Shown here one piece after another: positions 16,671 to 24,478 of a DNA stretch of 64,000 bases (the first letter of the stretch is position 1; every line of letters starts with the position of its first letter). The position numbers and the translations under genes were made by a program. The notes below the pieces were generated by a model. That model was not told the DNA's origin. It searched no databases and was given only the letters and a program-made list of their open reading frames with translations. This DNA is from Spirosoma profusum (GTDB lineage: Bacteria; Bacteroidota; Bacteroidia; Cytophagales; Spirosomataceae): contig NZ_JACWZY010000002.1 of assembly GCF_014699005.1 (NCBI RefSeq), positions 518,786 to 582,785 on the forward strand, written 5' to 3'.

Positions 16671-19439
16671 ATGAGCCAACTGTACCGAATTACTTTATTG
16701 CTTTTGCTGCTGACCGGTTCGATGGTTGATCTACGCGCGCAGATCACCGAAAAACCCATTAGTGGAGAGTTCTCGAACCTGCGTTTTGAAGCGTTCGTAC
16801 AGCAGGTTGAAGCCCAGACGACGTACCGTTTTTTTTACAATCCCAGAGAGGTCGACAGTCTGATTGTGGATATGAAAGTGGATAAACAGCCGCTTTCGAC
16901 GGTGCTACGTCAACTGTTTCAGGGCTCGAAATTTGGGTTTGCCATCGACAACCAGCAGCGCGTTTACATCACGGTTAATCGACTCATCCGTACTGAGTTG
17001 CCGATTGGTTTCTTCCGACGTGGTAACGCCGAAACTGGTTCCGACTCGACGTTATCGGCGTACATGACCGAAACGCAGAAAAAGCGCGTCGAACCCGAAG
17101 CGAAAACCTACGAAATCGGAAAACCTACCAATCCTATCCGATCCGGTCGTGCTACGTTGTCAGGGCTGGTACGTAACGTAGCGTCGGGTGAGCCGATTGT
17201 GGGGGCGGCTGTTTACATCGAAAACCCCAGAATTGGTACCGTTACCGACCAGTTTGGTCATTATTCCTTTACGTTGCCCCGTGGCCGTCACGATCTGAAA
17301 CTACGTAGCATTGGCCTGAAAGATACCCGGCGCCGAATCATCCTGTATGCTGACGGTAAGTTCGATGTGGAGATGGAAGACGACGTAATTGCCCTGAAAG
17401 AAGTGGTGATCGAAGCCGAAAAAGATGCGAATATTTCGGGCGTTCAGATGGGGCAGGAGCGGGTCGATATCAAGAGCATTAAACAGGTGCCAACGGCGCT
17501 GGGCGAAGCCGATTTGCTACGTGTTATCCAGACGTTGCCCGGTGTGAAAACGGTCGGTGAAAGTTCAACGGGTCTCAACGTGCGTGGGGGGGCCACCGAC
17601 CAGAATCTGATTCTGTACAACGACGCGCCTATTTACAATTCGTCGCACTTGTTTGGCTTTTTCTCGGCGTTCAACCCCGACATGATCAAAAGTGCCGAGC
17701 TCTATAAAAGTGCAATTCCGTCGCGGTTTGGCGGTCGGCTGTCGTCGGTGCTGGACGTACAGACGCGAGACGGCAACAAGAAAAAATTTGTTGGTTCGGG
17801 CGGTATTGGTCTGCTTACGGGACGTATCACCGTGGAAGGGCCGATTCTGAAAGATAAAACGTCGTTTATTGCCGGTTTTCGTTCGACGTATTCCGACTGG
17901 CTGCTACGTCAGTTGTCGGCCAAGTCGTTTCAGAACAGCCGCGCTTCGTTTTATGACATCAACCTGCACGTTACGCACGATGCCAACGAAAAGAATACGT
18001 TCTACCTGACGGGTTACTGGAGTCAGGACCGATTCCGGCTCAACAGCGATACTACGTACGGCTATCGTAATCAGACTGCTACGTTGAAATGGAAACACAT
18101 CATTACCAATAAACTGTATAGCGTTTTCACCGGCAGCTACAGCGGTTATGAATACGGCGTTTCGAGTGAAAAACAGCCCTTAAGCGCGTATCAACTCGAT
18201 TTTTCCATCAACCAGTCGCAGTTTAAAGCCGATTTCAATTTTTACCCTACCAATCAGCACGCGCTTGATTTTGGACTTAGCAGCATTTATTACAAACTCT
18301 CGCCCGGTAATTTTCAGCCTAAAGGCGAAAAATCGCTCATCATTCCGGACGTAGTACCATCCGAAAAAGGCGTAGAGAGCGCGGTTTACATCGGCGACCG
18401 TTTCGACGTATCGCCCAAACTAACCATCAGCGCCGGACTCCGGTATTCGTTCTATTCGTATCTGGGACCAAATACGGTTTATCAATACGCTACTGGAGTT
18501 CCCAAGTCGGTGAATACAATTGTTGATACGCTGACTTACGGTAACAATAAAGCCATTGCTACGTATCATGGACCAGAGTATCGGGTAGCACTACGTTACG
18601 CCCTATCGCCCACGGCATCCGTGAAAGCGAGTTTCAATCGCACCCGGCAGTACATTCAGATGCTGTCGAATACAACCGTTATTTCGCCAACCGATATCTG
18701 GAAATTAAGCGACCAGTCCATCAGGCCACAGGTTGGCGATCAGTTCGCGCTGGGTTTCTATAAAAATAACCAGACCAACACCATAGAAACCTCAGTAGAA
18801 GCGTATTACAAAACCATGAGCAACCTGCTCGATTACCGAAGTGGGGCTTCGCTGATTCTGAATCACCACATCGAAACCGACGTAGTGAACGCCGAGGGCA
18901 TGGCGTATGGGATTGAATTTCTGGTGAAAAAATTAACCGGCAAACTGAATGGCTGGATCAGCTATACCTACGCCCGGACGCTGCTACGTTCGACCAATAT
19001 AAACAATACGGAAATCATTAATTCAGGCAGTTATTACCCAAGTAGTTACGACAAACCACACGACGTAACGATGGTGGGCAACTATAAAATAAACCGGCGG
19101 TTCAGCCTGTCGCTCAACTTTACCTACAGCACCGGGCGGCCCATTACGTTACCTGTTAGCAAATACATACTCGATAATTCACCCCGGCTATTGTATTCCG
19201 AGCGAAACCAGTACCGAATTCCTGACTATTATCGGGCCGATTTTGCGATGAATATCGAAGGCAATCACAAGATTAAGAAGCTGGCGCACAGTTCCTGGAC
19301 AATTTCGGTCTACAATTTATTGGGGCGACATAATGCATACTCAGTGTATTTCAAGTCGGAGCTGGGCCGAATCAACGGGTATCAGTTGTCTATTTTTGGA
19401 GAACCGATTCCCTCTGTTACGTATAATTTCAGATTCTAA
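16671..19439 (+). CDS. TonB-dependent receptor with STN and CarboxypepD_reg-like domains
   Basis: About 922 residues from the ATG at 16671. After the signal peptide (ending DLRAQ) comes an STN secretin/TonB short domain (ISGEFSNLRFEAFVQQVEAQ, LSTVLRQLFQGSKFGFAID), a spacer, a carboxypeptidase regulatory-like domain (GLVRNVASGEPIVGAAVYIE), a plug (ALGEADLLRVIQTLPGVKTV, GLNVRGGATDQNLILYNDAP), and a 22-strand-type barrel ending in the aromatic beta-signal VTYNFRF. The STN domain suggests signalling through an anti-sigma factor, but no FecR/sigma pair is adjacent. It is followed by DUF4249 lipoproteins with a 1-bp stop/start overlap. It transports an unknown ligand across the outer membrane. Confidence 0.93.
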   Translation: MSQLYRITLLLLLLTGSMVDLRAQITEKPISGEFSNLRFEAFVQQVEAQTTYRFFYNPREVDSLIVDMKVDKQPLSTVLRQLFQGSKFGFAIDNQQRVYITVNRLIRTELPIGFFRRGNAETGSDSTLSAYMTETQKKRVEPEAKTYEIGKPTNPIRSGRATLSGLVRNVASGEPIVGAAVYIENPRIGTVTDQFGHYSFTLPRGRHDLKLRSIGLKDTRRRIILYADGKFDVEMEDDVIALKEVVIEAEKDANISGVQMGQERVDIKSIKQVPTALGEADLLRVIQTLPGVKTVGESSTGLNVRGGATDQNLILYNDAPIYNSSHLFGFFSAFNPDMIKSAELYKSAIPSRFGGRLSSVLDVQTRDGNKKKFVGSGGIGLLTGRITVEGPILKDKTSFIAGFRSTYSDWLLRQLSAKSFQNSRASFYDINLHVTHDANEKNTFYLTGYWSQDRFRLNSDTTYGYRNQTATLKWKHIITNKLYSVFTGSYSGYEYGVSSEKQPLSAYQLDFSINQSQFKADFNFYPTNQHALDFGLSSIYYKLSPGNFQPKGEKSLIIPDVVPSEKGVESAVYIGDRFDVSPKLTISAGLRYSFYSYLGPNTVYQYATGVPKSVNTIVDTLTYGNNKAIATYHGPEYRVALRYALSPTASVKASFNRTRQYIQMLSNTTVISPTDIWKLSDQSIRPQVGDQFALGFYKNNQTNTIETSVEAYYKTMSNLLDYRSGASLILNHHIETDVVNAEGMAYGIEFLVKKLTGKLNGWISYTYARTLLRSTNINNTEIINSGSYYPSSYDKPHDVTMVGNYKINRRFSLSLNFTYSTGRPITLPVSKYILDNSPRLLYSERNQYRIPDYYRADFAMNIEGNHKIKKLAHSSWTISVYNLLGRHNAYSVYFKSELGRINGYQLSIFGEPIPSVTYNFRF

Positions 19440-20539
19440 TGAACAGGCAAAAACTCATCGGCTGGCTATGCATAGCTCTGGTGGGCGGTTGCGTTGATCC
19501 CTACCGACCACCTGAAATAACGTCGCCAGCGAGCTATTTGGTGGTGAACGGTTTTTTTAACAGCGCTCCCGGCACGACGACCACGATTCGGTTGTCGCGG
19601 ACGCAAAACCTGACCGATTTTAAAACGCCTGCCGTCGAAACCAAAGCCATCGTAACGATTGAGTCGCAAAACAAGGCGGTTTATACACTGAAAGAAGGTA
19701 CACCGGGGAGTTATACGCTGGCAGGTGTCACGCCGGTAGAGGGTGATACGTATCGGCTGCATATTCAGACCCGAGGTACCGATTATTATTCGGATTACGT
19801 GCCTATGGTCAAAACGCCCCCCATCGACAGTGTTAGCTGGGACGTGGTGGATGATGGTCTGCAAATTAGTGCGAATACCCATGATCCTCAGAACAATACC
19901 CGATATTACCGCTGGGAGTACGAGGCTACGTGGGAATATTACTCACAATACTATTCATCACTTGAACTGAATGGTAATCGAATTGTGAGTCGTCAGTTTC
20001 CGGTAAATCGGTGCTGGAACAGTGAGTCATCGACCAATATTATTACGACGTCGACAACTCGGCTGAGTCAGGATATCGTCAGTAAACATCCGCTGACGTT
20101 CATTCCGGGAACATCCATTAAACTGGAATCCCGGTACAGTATTCTGGTGAAACAGTCGTCACTGACAAAAGCGGGATTCGAATATTATGATCAACTAGCG
20201 AAAATAACGCAAAATATCGGCTCTATTTTCGATCCGCAACCTTCCCAGATTACGGGTAATATTAAATCATCGGCGAGTGCTACGGATCTGGTATTAGGGT
20301 TTTTCCGGGTCGGCAATGTCGAAACGAAACGTATTTTTATTACCAAATCACAGTTGCCGAGGTGGTACACCTTTACGGGCCTGGAAGGTTGTGTAACCGA
20401 TACGTTGGGGCTTAAAGACATTCTTGATGCAAAACCCGCCATTCTTACTGAGTACCTTACTGAATACATCACATCATCGGAATACTGTGTGGATTGCCGC
20501 CTTCGGGGTGGCGTTTTAACAAAACCTGCATTCTGGTAA
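19439..20539 (+). CDS. DUF4249 lipoprotein, copy 1
   Basis: 366 residues. The lipoprotein signal ends at VGGC (Cys18), then DPYRPPEITSPASYLVVNGF, the standard DUF4249 opening with a beta-sandwich region (TTTIRLSRTQNLTDF, YTLKEGTPGSYTLAGVTPVE, GDTYRLHIQTRGTDYYSDYV). The C-terminus has a Cys-rich end (EYCVDCRLRGGVLTKPAFW). DUF4249 proteins accompany TonB receptors in Bacteroidota, and are thought to act at the outer membrane surface. The ATG overlaps the receptor stop by 1 bp (TAATG). It is about 85-90 percent like the second copy by eye, with some stretches identical. Confidence 0.92.
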   Translation: MNRQKLIGWLCIALVGGCVDPYRPPEITSPASYLVVNGFFNSAPGTTTTIRLSRTQNLTDFKTPAVETKAIVTIESQNKAVYTLKEGTPGSYTLAGVTPVEGDTYRLHIQTRGTDYYSDYVPMVKTPPIDSVSWDVVDDGLQISANTHDPQNNTRYYRWEYEATWEYYSQYYSSLELNGNRIVSRQFPVNRCWNSESSTNIITTSTTRLSQDIVSKHPLTFIPGTSIKLESRYSILVKQSSLTKAGFEYYDQLAKITQNIGSIFDPQPSQITGNIKSSASATDLVLGFFRVGNVETKRIFITKSQLPRWYTFTGLEGCVTDTLGLKDILDAKPAILTEYLTEYITSSEYCVDCRLRGGVLTKPAFW

Positions 20540-20545
20540 TAGACT

Positions 20546-20773
20546 ATGACCGTACGAAGATATTTAATATGTTTCTTGCTGATAATGAGCAAACTACCGG
20601 GGTGCTGCCAGACAATGGAGTCGGTCAAAGCGATTACACAATCGTTTGGTACGTATCACCAGCAGACTATTCAGGGAAACGGTTCGTTCACACCGTTCAG
20701 TCAGATCAACGGGTATCAGTTGTCAATTTTTGGAGAGCCGATTTCCTCTGTTACGTATAATTTCAGATTCTAA
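20546..20773 (+). CDS. Chimeric 75-codon ORF at the duplication junction
   Basis: The first about 50 codons (RRYLICFLLIMSKLPGCCQT, then SVKAITQSFGTYHQQTIQ) match the start of the MG2-like gene at 21880. The last about 23 (INGYQLSIFGEPISSVTYNF and a final Arg-Phe) match the C-terminus of the TonB receptor. It is the breakpoint relic of the tandem duplication. The frame is still open and ends in the same TAATG overlap with the next DUF4249 gene, so it may keep translation coupled. If made, it would be a secreted peptide with a signal sequence and one terminal barrel strand. Function, if any, is unknown; it could equally be called a pseudogene. Confidence 0.7.
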   Translation: MTVRRYLICFLLIMSKLPGCCQTMESVKAITQSFGTYHQQTIQGNGSFTPFSQINGYQLSIFGEPISSVTYNFRF

Positions 20774-21873
20774 TGAACAAACAAAAACTCATCGGCTGGT
20801 TGTGCATAGCCCTGGTGGGCGGTTGCGTTGATCCTTATCGACCACCCGAGATAGCGTCTCCGGCGAGCTACTTAGTCGTGAATGGTTTTTTTAACAGCGC
20901 CCCCGGCACGACGACCACGATTCGGTTGTCGCGGACGCAAAACCTGACCGATTTTAAAACGCCAACGGCTGAAACTAAAGCCATCGTAACGATTGAGGCT
21001 CAAAGCAAAGCGGTTTACACACTAAACGAAGGAACGCCGGGAAGCTACACGCTGGCAGGTGTTACGCCGGTTTCGGGTGATACGTATCGGCTGCACATCA
21101 AAACCCGAGGTACCGATTACTACTCGGATTACGTACCGGTTGTGAAGACGCCCCCTATCGACAGCATTAGCTGGGATGTGGTAGATGATGGTCTGCAAAT
21201 AAGCGCGAATACCCATGATCCTCAGAACAATACCCGATATTATCGCTGGGAATTCGACGCTACGTGGGAGTATTATTCGCGCTTTTACTCCTCGCTGGAG
21301 TTGAAAAATAATCAGATCGTGGGCCGTCAGATACCAATAAACCGATGCTGGAACAGTGAGTCATCGACCAATATTATTACGACGTCTACGGTGCGGCTCA
21401 AGCAGGATATAGTCAGTAAATACCCGCTTACCTTCATTCCCGGCACATCGCTTAAACTGGAATCCAGATACAGCATTCTGGTTAGGCAGTCGTCACTGAC
21501 TCAGTCGGGTTTTGAGTATTACGACCAACTGGCGAAAATAACGCAAAATATCGGCTCTATTTTCGATCCGCAACCTTCCCAGATTACGGGTAATATTAAA
21601 TCATCGGCGAGTGCTACGGATCTGGTAATGGGCTTTTTTCGAGTCGGCAACGTCGAAACGAAACGTATTTTTATTACCAAATCGCAGTTGCCGGTCTGGT
21701 ATACGATCACGGGGCAGGAAGGTTGCGAAATCGATACGTTGGGACTCGGTGACATTCTGGATTCCAGGCCCGCCATTATCGAACCTTACAACAAACTATA
21801 CCTGACCACACCTGAATATTGTGCGGATTGCCGCCTTCGGGGTGGTGTTTTAACGAAACCTGATTTCTGGTAA
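20773..21873 (+). CDS. DUF4249 lipoprotein, copy 2
   Basis: 366 residues, the same length as copy 1. The lipobox Cys18 and the opening DPYRPPEIASPASYLVVNGF are kept, as is the C-terminal Cys pair (EYCADCRLRGGVLTKPDFW). Differences from copy 1 cluster in the middle (RFYSSLELKNNQIVGRQIPI) and near the end (DTLGLGDILDSRPAIIEPYN), while a stretch of about 95 bp starting at 21533 is identical to copy 1. Six bases separate its stop from the MG2-like gene ATG. The two copies may bind different parts of a ligand or different ligands; that is a guess. Confidence 0.92.
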   Translation: MNKQKLIGWLCIALVGGCVDPYRPPEIASPASYLVVNGFFNSAPGTTTTIRLSRTQNLTDFKTPTAETKAIVTIEAQSKAVYTLNEGTPGSYTLAGVTPVSGDTYRLHIKTRGTDYYSDYVPVVKTPPIDSISWDVVDDGLQISANTHDPQNNTRYYRWEFDATWEYYSRFYSSLELKNNQIVGRQIPINRCWNSESSTNIITTSTVRLKQDIVSKYPLTFIPGTSLKLESRYSILVRQSSLTQSGFEYYDQLAKITQNIGSIFDPQPSQITGNIKSSASATDLVMGFFRVGNVETKRIFITKSQLPVWYTITGQEGCEIDTLGLGDILDSRPAIIEPYNKLYLTTPEYCADCRLRGGVLTKPDFW

Positions 21874-21879
21874 TAGACC

Positions 21880-24270
21880 ATGTTGGCACGAAGATATTTA
21901 TTGGGTTTACTGCTGATAATGAGTAGCTTATCCGGCTTTAGTCAAACGACAGAGTCCGCAAAAGCTATTGCGCAATCGTTTGATACGTACCGTCAGCAGA
22001 CGATACAGGAAAAGCTGTTCGTTCATACCGACCAGTCGACCTACGTTACTGGCGAAACCATCTGGTTTAAAGTTTATTACGTCGATGCTACGTTACACAA
22101 ACCGCTGGATGTGAGCAAAGTAGCTTATGTAGAATTGCTGGATAAAGAGCAGAAATCGGTTCTTCAGGCGAAAGTGGAGTTGAGTGCCAATGGCGGAAAT
22201 GGTACGTTCTTTCTGCCTGCGTCAATGAACTCTGGTACGTATCGGATGCGGGCGTATACCTGCTGGATGAAAAATTTCAGCGCCGATTTTTTCTTCGAGA
22301 AAAACCTGACCATCGTCAATCCCTTCAAAACGCTTGGCCTACCTGCTGAGAAATCGGCTCCTGCGTATGACATTCAGTTTTTTCCGGAAGGTGGCAATCT
22401 GGTGCAGGGAATTGCCAGCAACGTAGCGTTCAAAGTCGCCGACGAAGCGGGGAAAGGCGTGACGGTTCGGGGTGGCATCATCAATGCGCAGAATGATACG
22501 TTGGTCCGGTTTCAGTCGCATAAGTTTGGCATCGGTACCTTTACATTTACGCCCTCAGAATCAGCGAATTATCGGGCTGTTATTCAGGATGCACAGGGCC
22601 GCTCGGTTACGCGCCCGCTCCCGGTCGTTCAACCGCAGGGATACGTAATGCGGCTGGAAGAAGACGGCCCGGAGAAGCTGAAAGTCACCATCAGGACTAA
22701 TCTGAGTGGCATTAATCAGATATACCTGTTTGCCCACACGCGACAGGAAATAAAAGTTACTGAAGGCCGGCCATTCCAACAGGAAACTACGTTCTCCATT
22801 GACAAAAAAGCGCTGGGTGATGGGATTTCGCACATTACTTTATTTGATGGCAATCAGAAGCCCGTCTGCGAACGACTGTATTTCAAACGACCAGCGCAGG
22901 AGCTACGTATCCAGCTCAAATCCGACCAGCCGCAATATGCTTCCCGCAACAAAGTGACCTTGGAAGCCGCTGTTCAGGCATCTGCTGCTACTACTAACAA
23001 AGCGTCGCTGTCGGTATCGGTGTATCGGATCGATTCGCTGGCTACGTCGACTACTGACAACATTCTGAACTACTTGTGGATGACTTCGGACCTGGCCGGA
23101 CGTATCGAATCACCTGAATATTACCTGCAACCTGCCAGCGCCGACGTAACACTTGCCACCGACAACCTGATGCTGACGCACGGCTGGCGACGGTTCCGCT
23201 GGGACGACGTACTGACCAACAAACCGGCGCTACGTCCTTTTCTTCCTGAACCCAATGGACTGGTTATTCAGGGGAAAGTGACTAATCCTGAAACTGACAA
23301 GCCTGTATCGAACGTAATGACGTATTTGTCGACACCCGGTCGTCCGACCCGGTTGTACGTTTTCCGGAGTGATACCGAAGGGCGGGTGCGCTATGAAATG
23401 CAGGATTTCTACGGCCCTAAAGGCATTATTGCTCAGACAAATCCAGAGGACAGCCTCAACAAACTAACCATTGACAGCCCGTTCACTACGTCGATTTCCA
23501 CGAATCGTCTGCCTGAAATAAATTTCAACGAATCACACACTACGCAGTTGCAGAATCGGAGTGTGGCTATGCAGGTTCAGTCGACGTATTGGGGAGATGA
23601 AATTATTCGATACCGATACCCGGAAATTGATAGTTCTGCTTTCTACGGAAAGCCCCCTGAAAGTTATCTGCTCGATGCTTACACTCGGTTTCCGCGCATG
23701 GAAGAAGTACTGCGGGAATACGTAACAGGTGTTTTACCCCGGAAGAAAGATGGCCATTTTCGTCTGGCGGTGCCAAACCTGCCATACCGTGCGCTTTTTG
23801 ACGAACAATCGCTGGTGCTGATGGATGGTATACCTGTTTTCAACATGGACAGAATTATTGATTTCAATCCGCTGAAAATCAAGCAGATCGACGTAGTGAC
23901 GAATCGATACATTATGGGAACGGCGGGCTTCAGCGGCATCATTAACTTCATGACCTACAAAGGTGATCTGGCTGGTTTTCTGCTGGATAACCGACTGGTG
24001 AAACTCGACTACGACGGCCTGCAACTACAACGTGAATTTTACGCACCCCGCTACGAAACGCCCAGACAACAAACCAGCCGCCTACCCGATGGCCGGACGT
24101 TGCTGTACTGGAACCCAAATCTGATAATCGATTCGCAGGGCAAGTCTCAGGTCGATTTCTTTACATCCGACCAGACGGGTACGTATCTTGTAGAAATCAA
24201 CGGCCTTTCTTCGGATGGGCAGGCGGGCTATCAACGGACACTGTTTGAGGTGAAGAATGTGGCGAAGTGA
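21880..24270 (+). CDS. Large secreted MG2-like protein with plug-like C-terminal region
   Basis: 796 residues with a signal peptide (ending SGFSQT). Residues about 45-150 are a macroglobulin MG2-like domain: QEKLFVHTDQSTYVTGETIW, VAYVELLDKEQKSVLQAKVE, GTFFLPASMNSGTYRMRAYT. Further beta-sandwich modules follow, with a carboxypeptidase regulatory-like piece near residue 460 (GLVIQGKVTNPETDKPVSNV). The C-terminal part (LVLMDGIPVFNMDRIIDFNP, KIKQIDVVTNRYIMGTAGFS) resembles a TonB receptor plug motif without a barrel. Such proteins accompany receptor-DUF4249 pairs in Bacteroidota, with unknown function. It is last in the cluster and is followed by a T-tailed stem at 24323. Confidence 0.85.
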   Translation: MLARRYLLGLLLIMSSLSGFSQTTESAKAIAQSFDTYRQQTIQEKLFVHTDQSTYVTGETIWFKVYYVDATLHKPLDVSKVAYVELLDKEQKSVLQAKVELSANGGNGTFFLPASMNSGTYRMRAYTCWMKNFSADFFFEKNLTIVNPFKTLGLPAEKSAPAYDIQFFPEGGNLVQGIASNVAFKVADEAGKGVTVRGGIINAQNDTLVRFQSHKFGIGTFTFTPSESANYRAVIQDAQGRSVTRPLPVVQPQGYVMRLEEDGPEKLKVTIRTNLSGINQIYLFAHTRQEIKVTEGRPFQQETTFSIDKKALGDGISHITLFDGNQKPVCERLYFKRPAQELRIQLKSDQPQYASRNKVTLEAAVQASAATTNKASLSVSVYRIDSLATSTTDNILNYLWMTSDLAGRIESPEYYLQPASADVTLATDNLMLTHGWRRFRWDDVLTNKPALRPFLPEPNGLVIQGKVTNPETDKPVSNVMTYLSTPGRPTRLYVFRSDTEGRVRYEMQDFYGPKGIIAQTNPEDSLNKLTIDSPFTTSISTNRLPEINFNESHTTQLQNRSVAMQVQSTYWGDEIIRYRYPEIDSSAFYGKPPESYLLDAYTRFPRMEEVLREYVTGVLPRKKDGHFRLAVPNLPYRALFDEQSLVLMDGIPVFNMDRIIDFNPLKIKQIDVVTNRYIMGTAGFSGIINFMTYKGDLAGFLLDNRLVKLDYDGLQLQREFYAPRYETPRQQTSRLPDGRTLLYWNPNLIIDSQGKSQVDFFTSDQTGTYLVEINGLSSDGQAGYQRTLFEVKNVAK

Positions 24271-24322
24271 TATTCGTGTAGGAGAGTGCAGTACGCCATA
24301 CTGGTTTTAAATGTGTTTCTTT

Positions 24323-24358
24323 AAAGGCTGTCTAATAAAATTATAGACGGCCTTTTTT
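24323..24358 (+). terminator. Rho-independent terminator of the TonB receptor cluster
   Basis: Stem AAAGGCTGTCTA / TAGACGGCCTTT, one G-T pair, 9-nt loop, then T6 that runs into the next palindrome. Confidence 0.8.
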
Positions 24359-24444
24359 GTCATGCTGAGGAACGAAGCATCTTGAAGCATCCTAACATTC
24401 AAATAAGGAAACCTTAAGATGCTTCGTTCCTCAGTATGACAAAA
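24353..24444. repeat. GTCATGCTGA-family palindrome, copy 3
   Basis: TTGTCATGCTGAGGAACGAA at the left and its inverse at the right (GTTCCTCAGTATGACAA, one mismatch). The stem has GGAACG where copies 1 and 2 have CGAAGG, changed on both arms. Confidence 0.85.
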
Positions 24445-24478
24445 CCAATGATTCTGGTTTTGATTGACCTTACTTACC

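Larger units (their letters stand above)
19371..22038 (+). repeat. Tandem segmental duplication, unit 1,334 bp
   Basis: The sequence from 19371 (TonB receptor 3' end, ATCAACGGGTATCAG) through the first DUF4249 gene to about 20703 recurs at 20705 to about 22037 with a constant offset of 1,334 bp. The unit covers the last codons of the receptor, a whole DUF4249 gene and the first about 50 codons of the MG2-like gene. The copies have diverged unevenly. The junction near 20704 joins the start of the MG2-like gene to the end of the receptor gene. Confidence 0.9.

Noticed and set aside
19466..19882. Antisense ORF in DUF4249 copy 1, also partly present in copy 2
   Set aside because: It is truncated in the second copy and rich in Arg/His; no evidence of selection.
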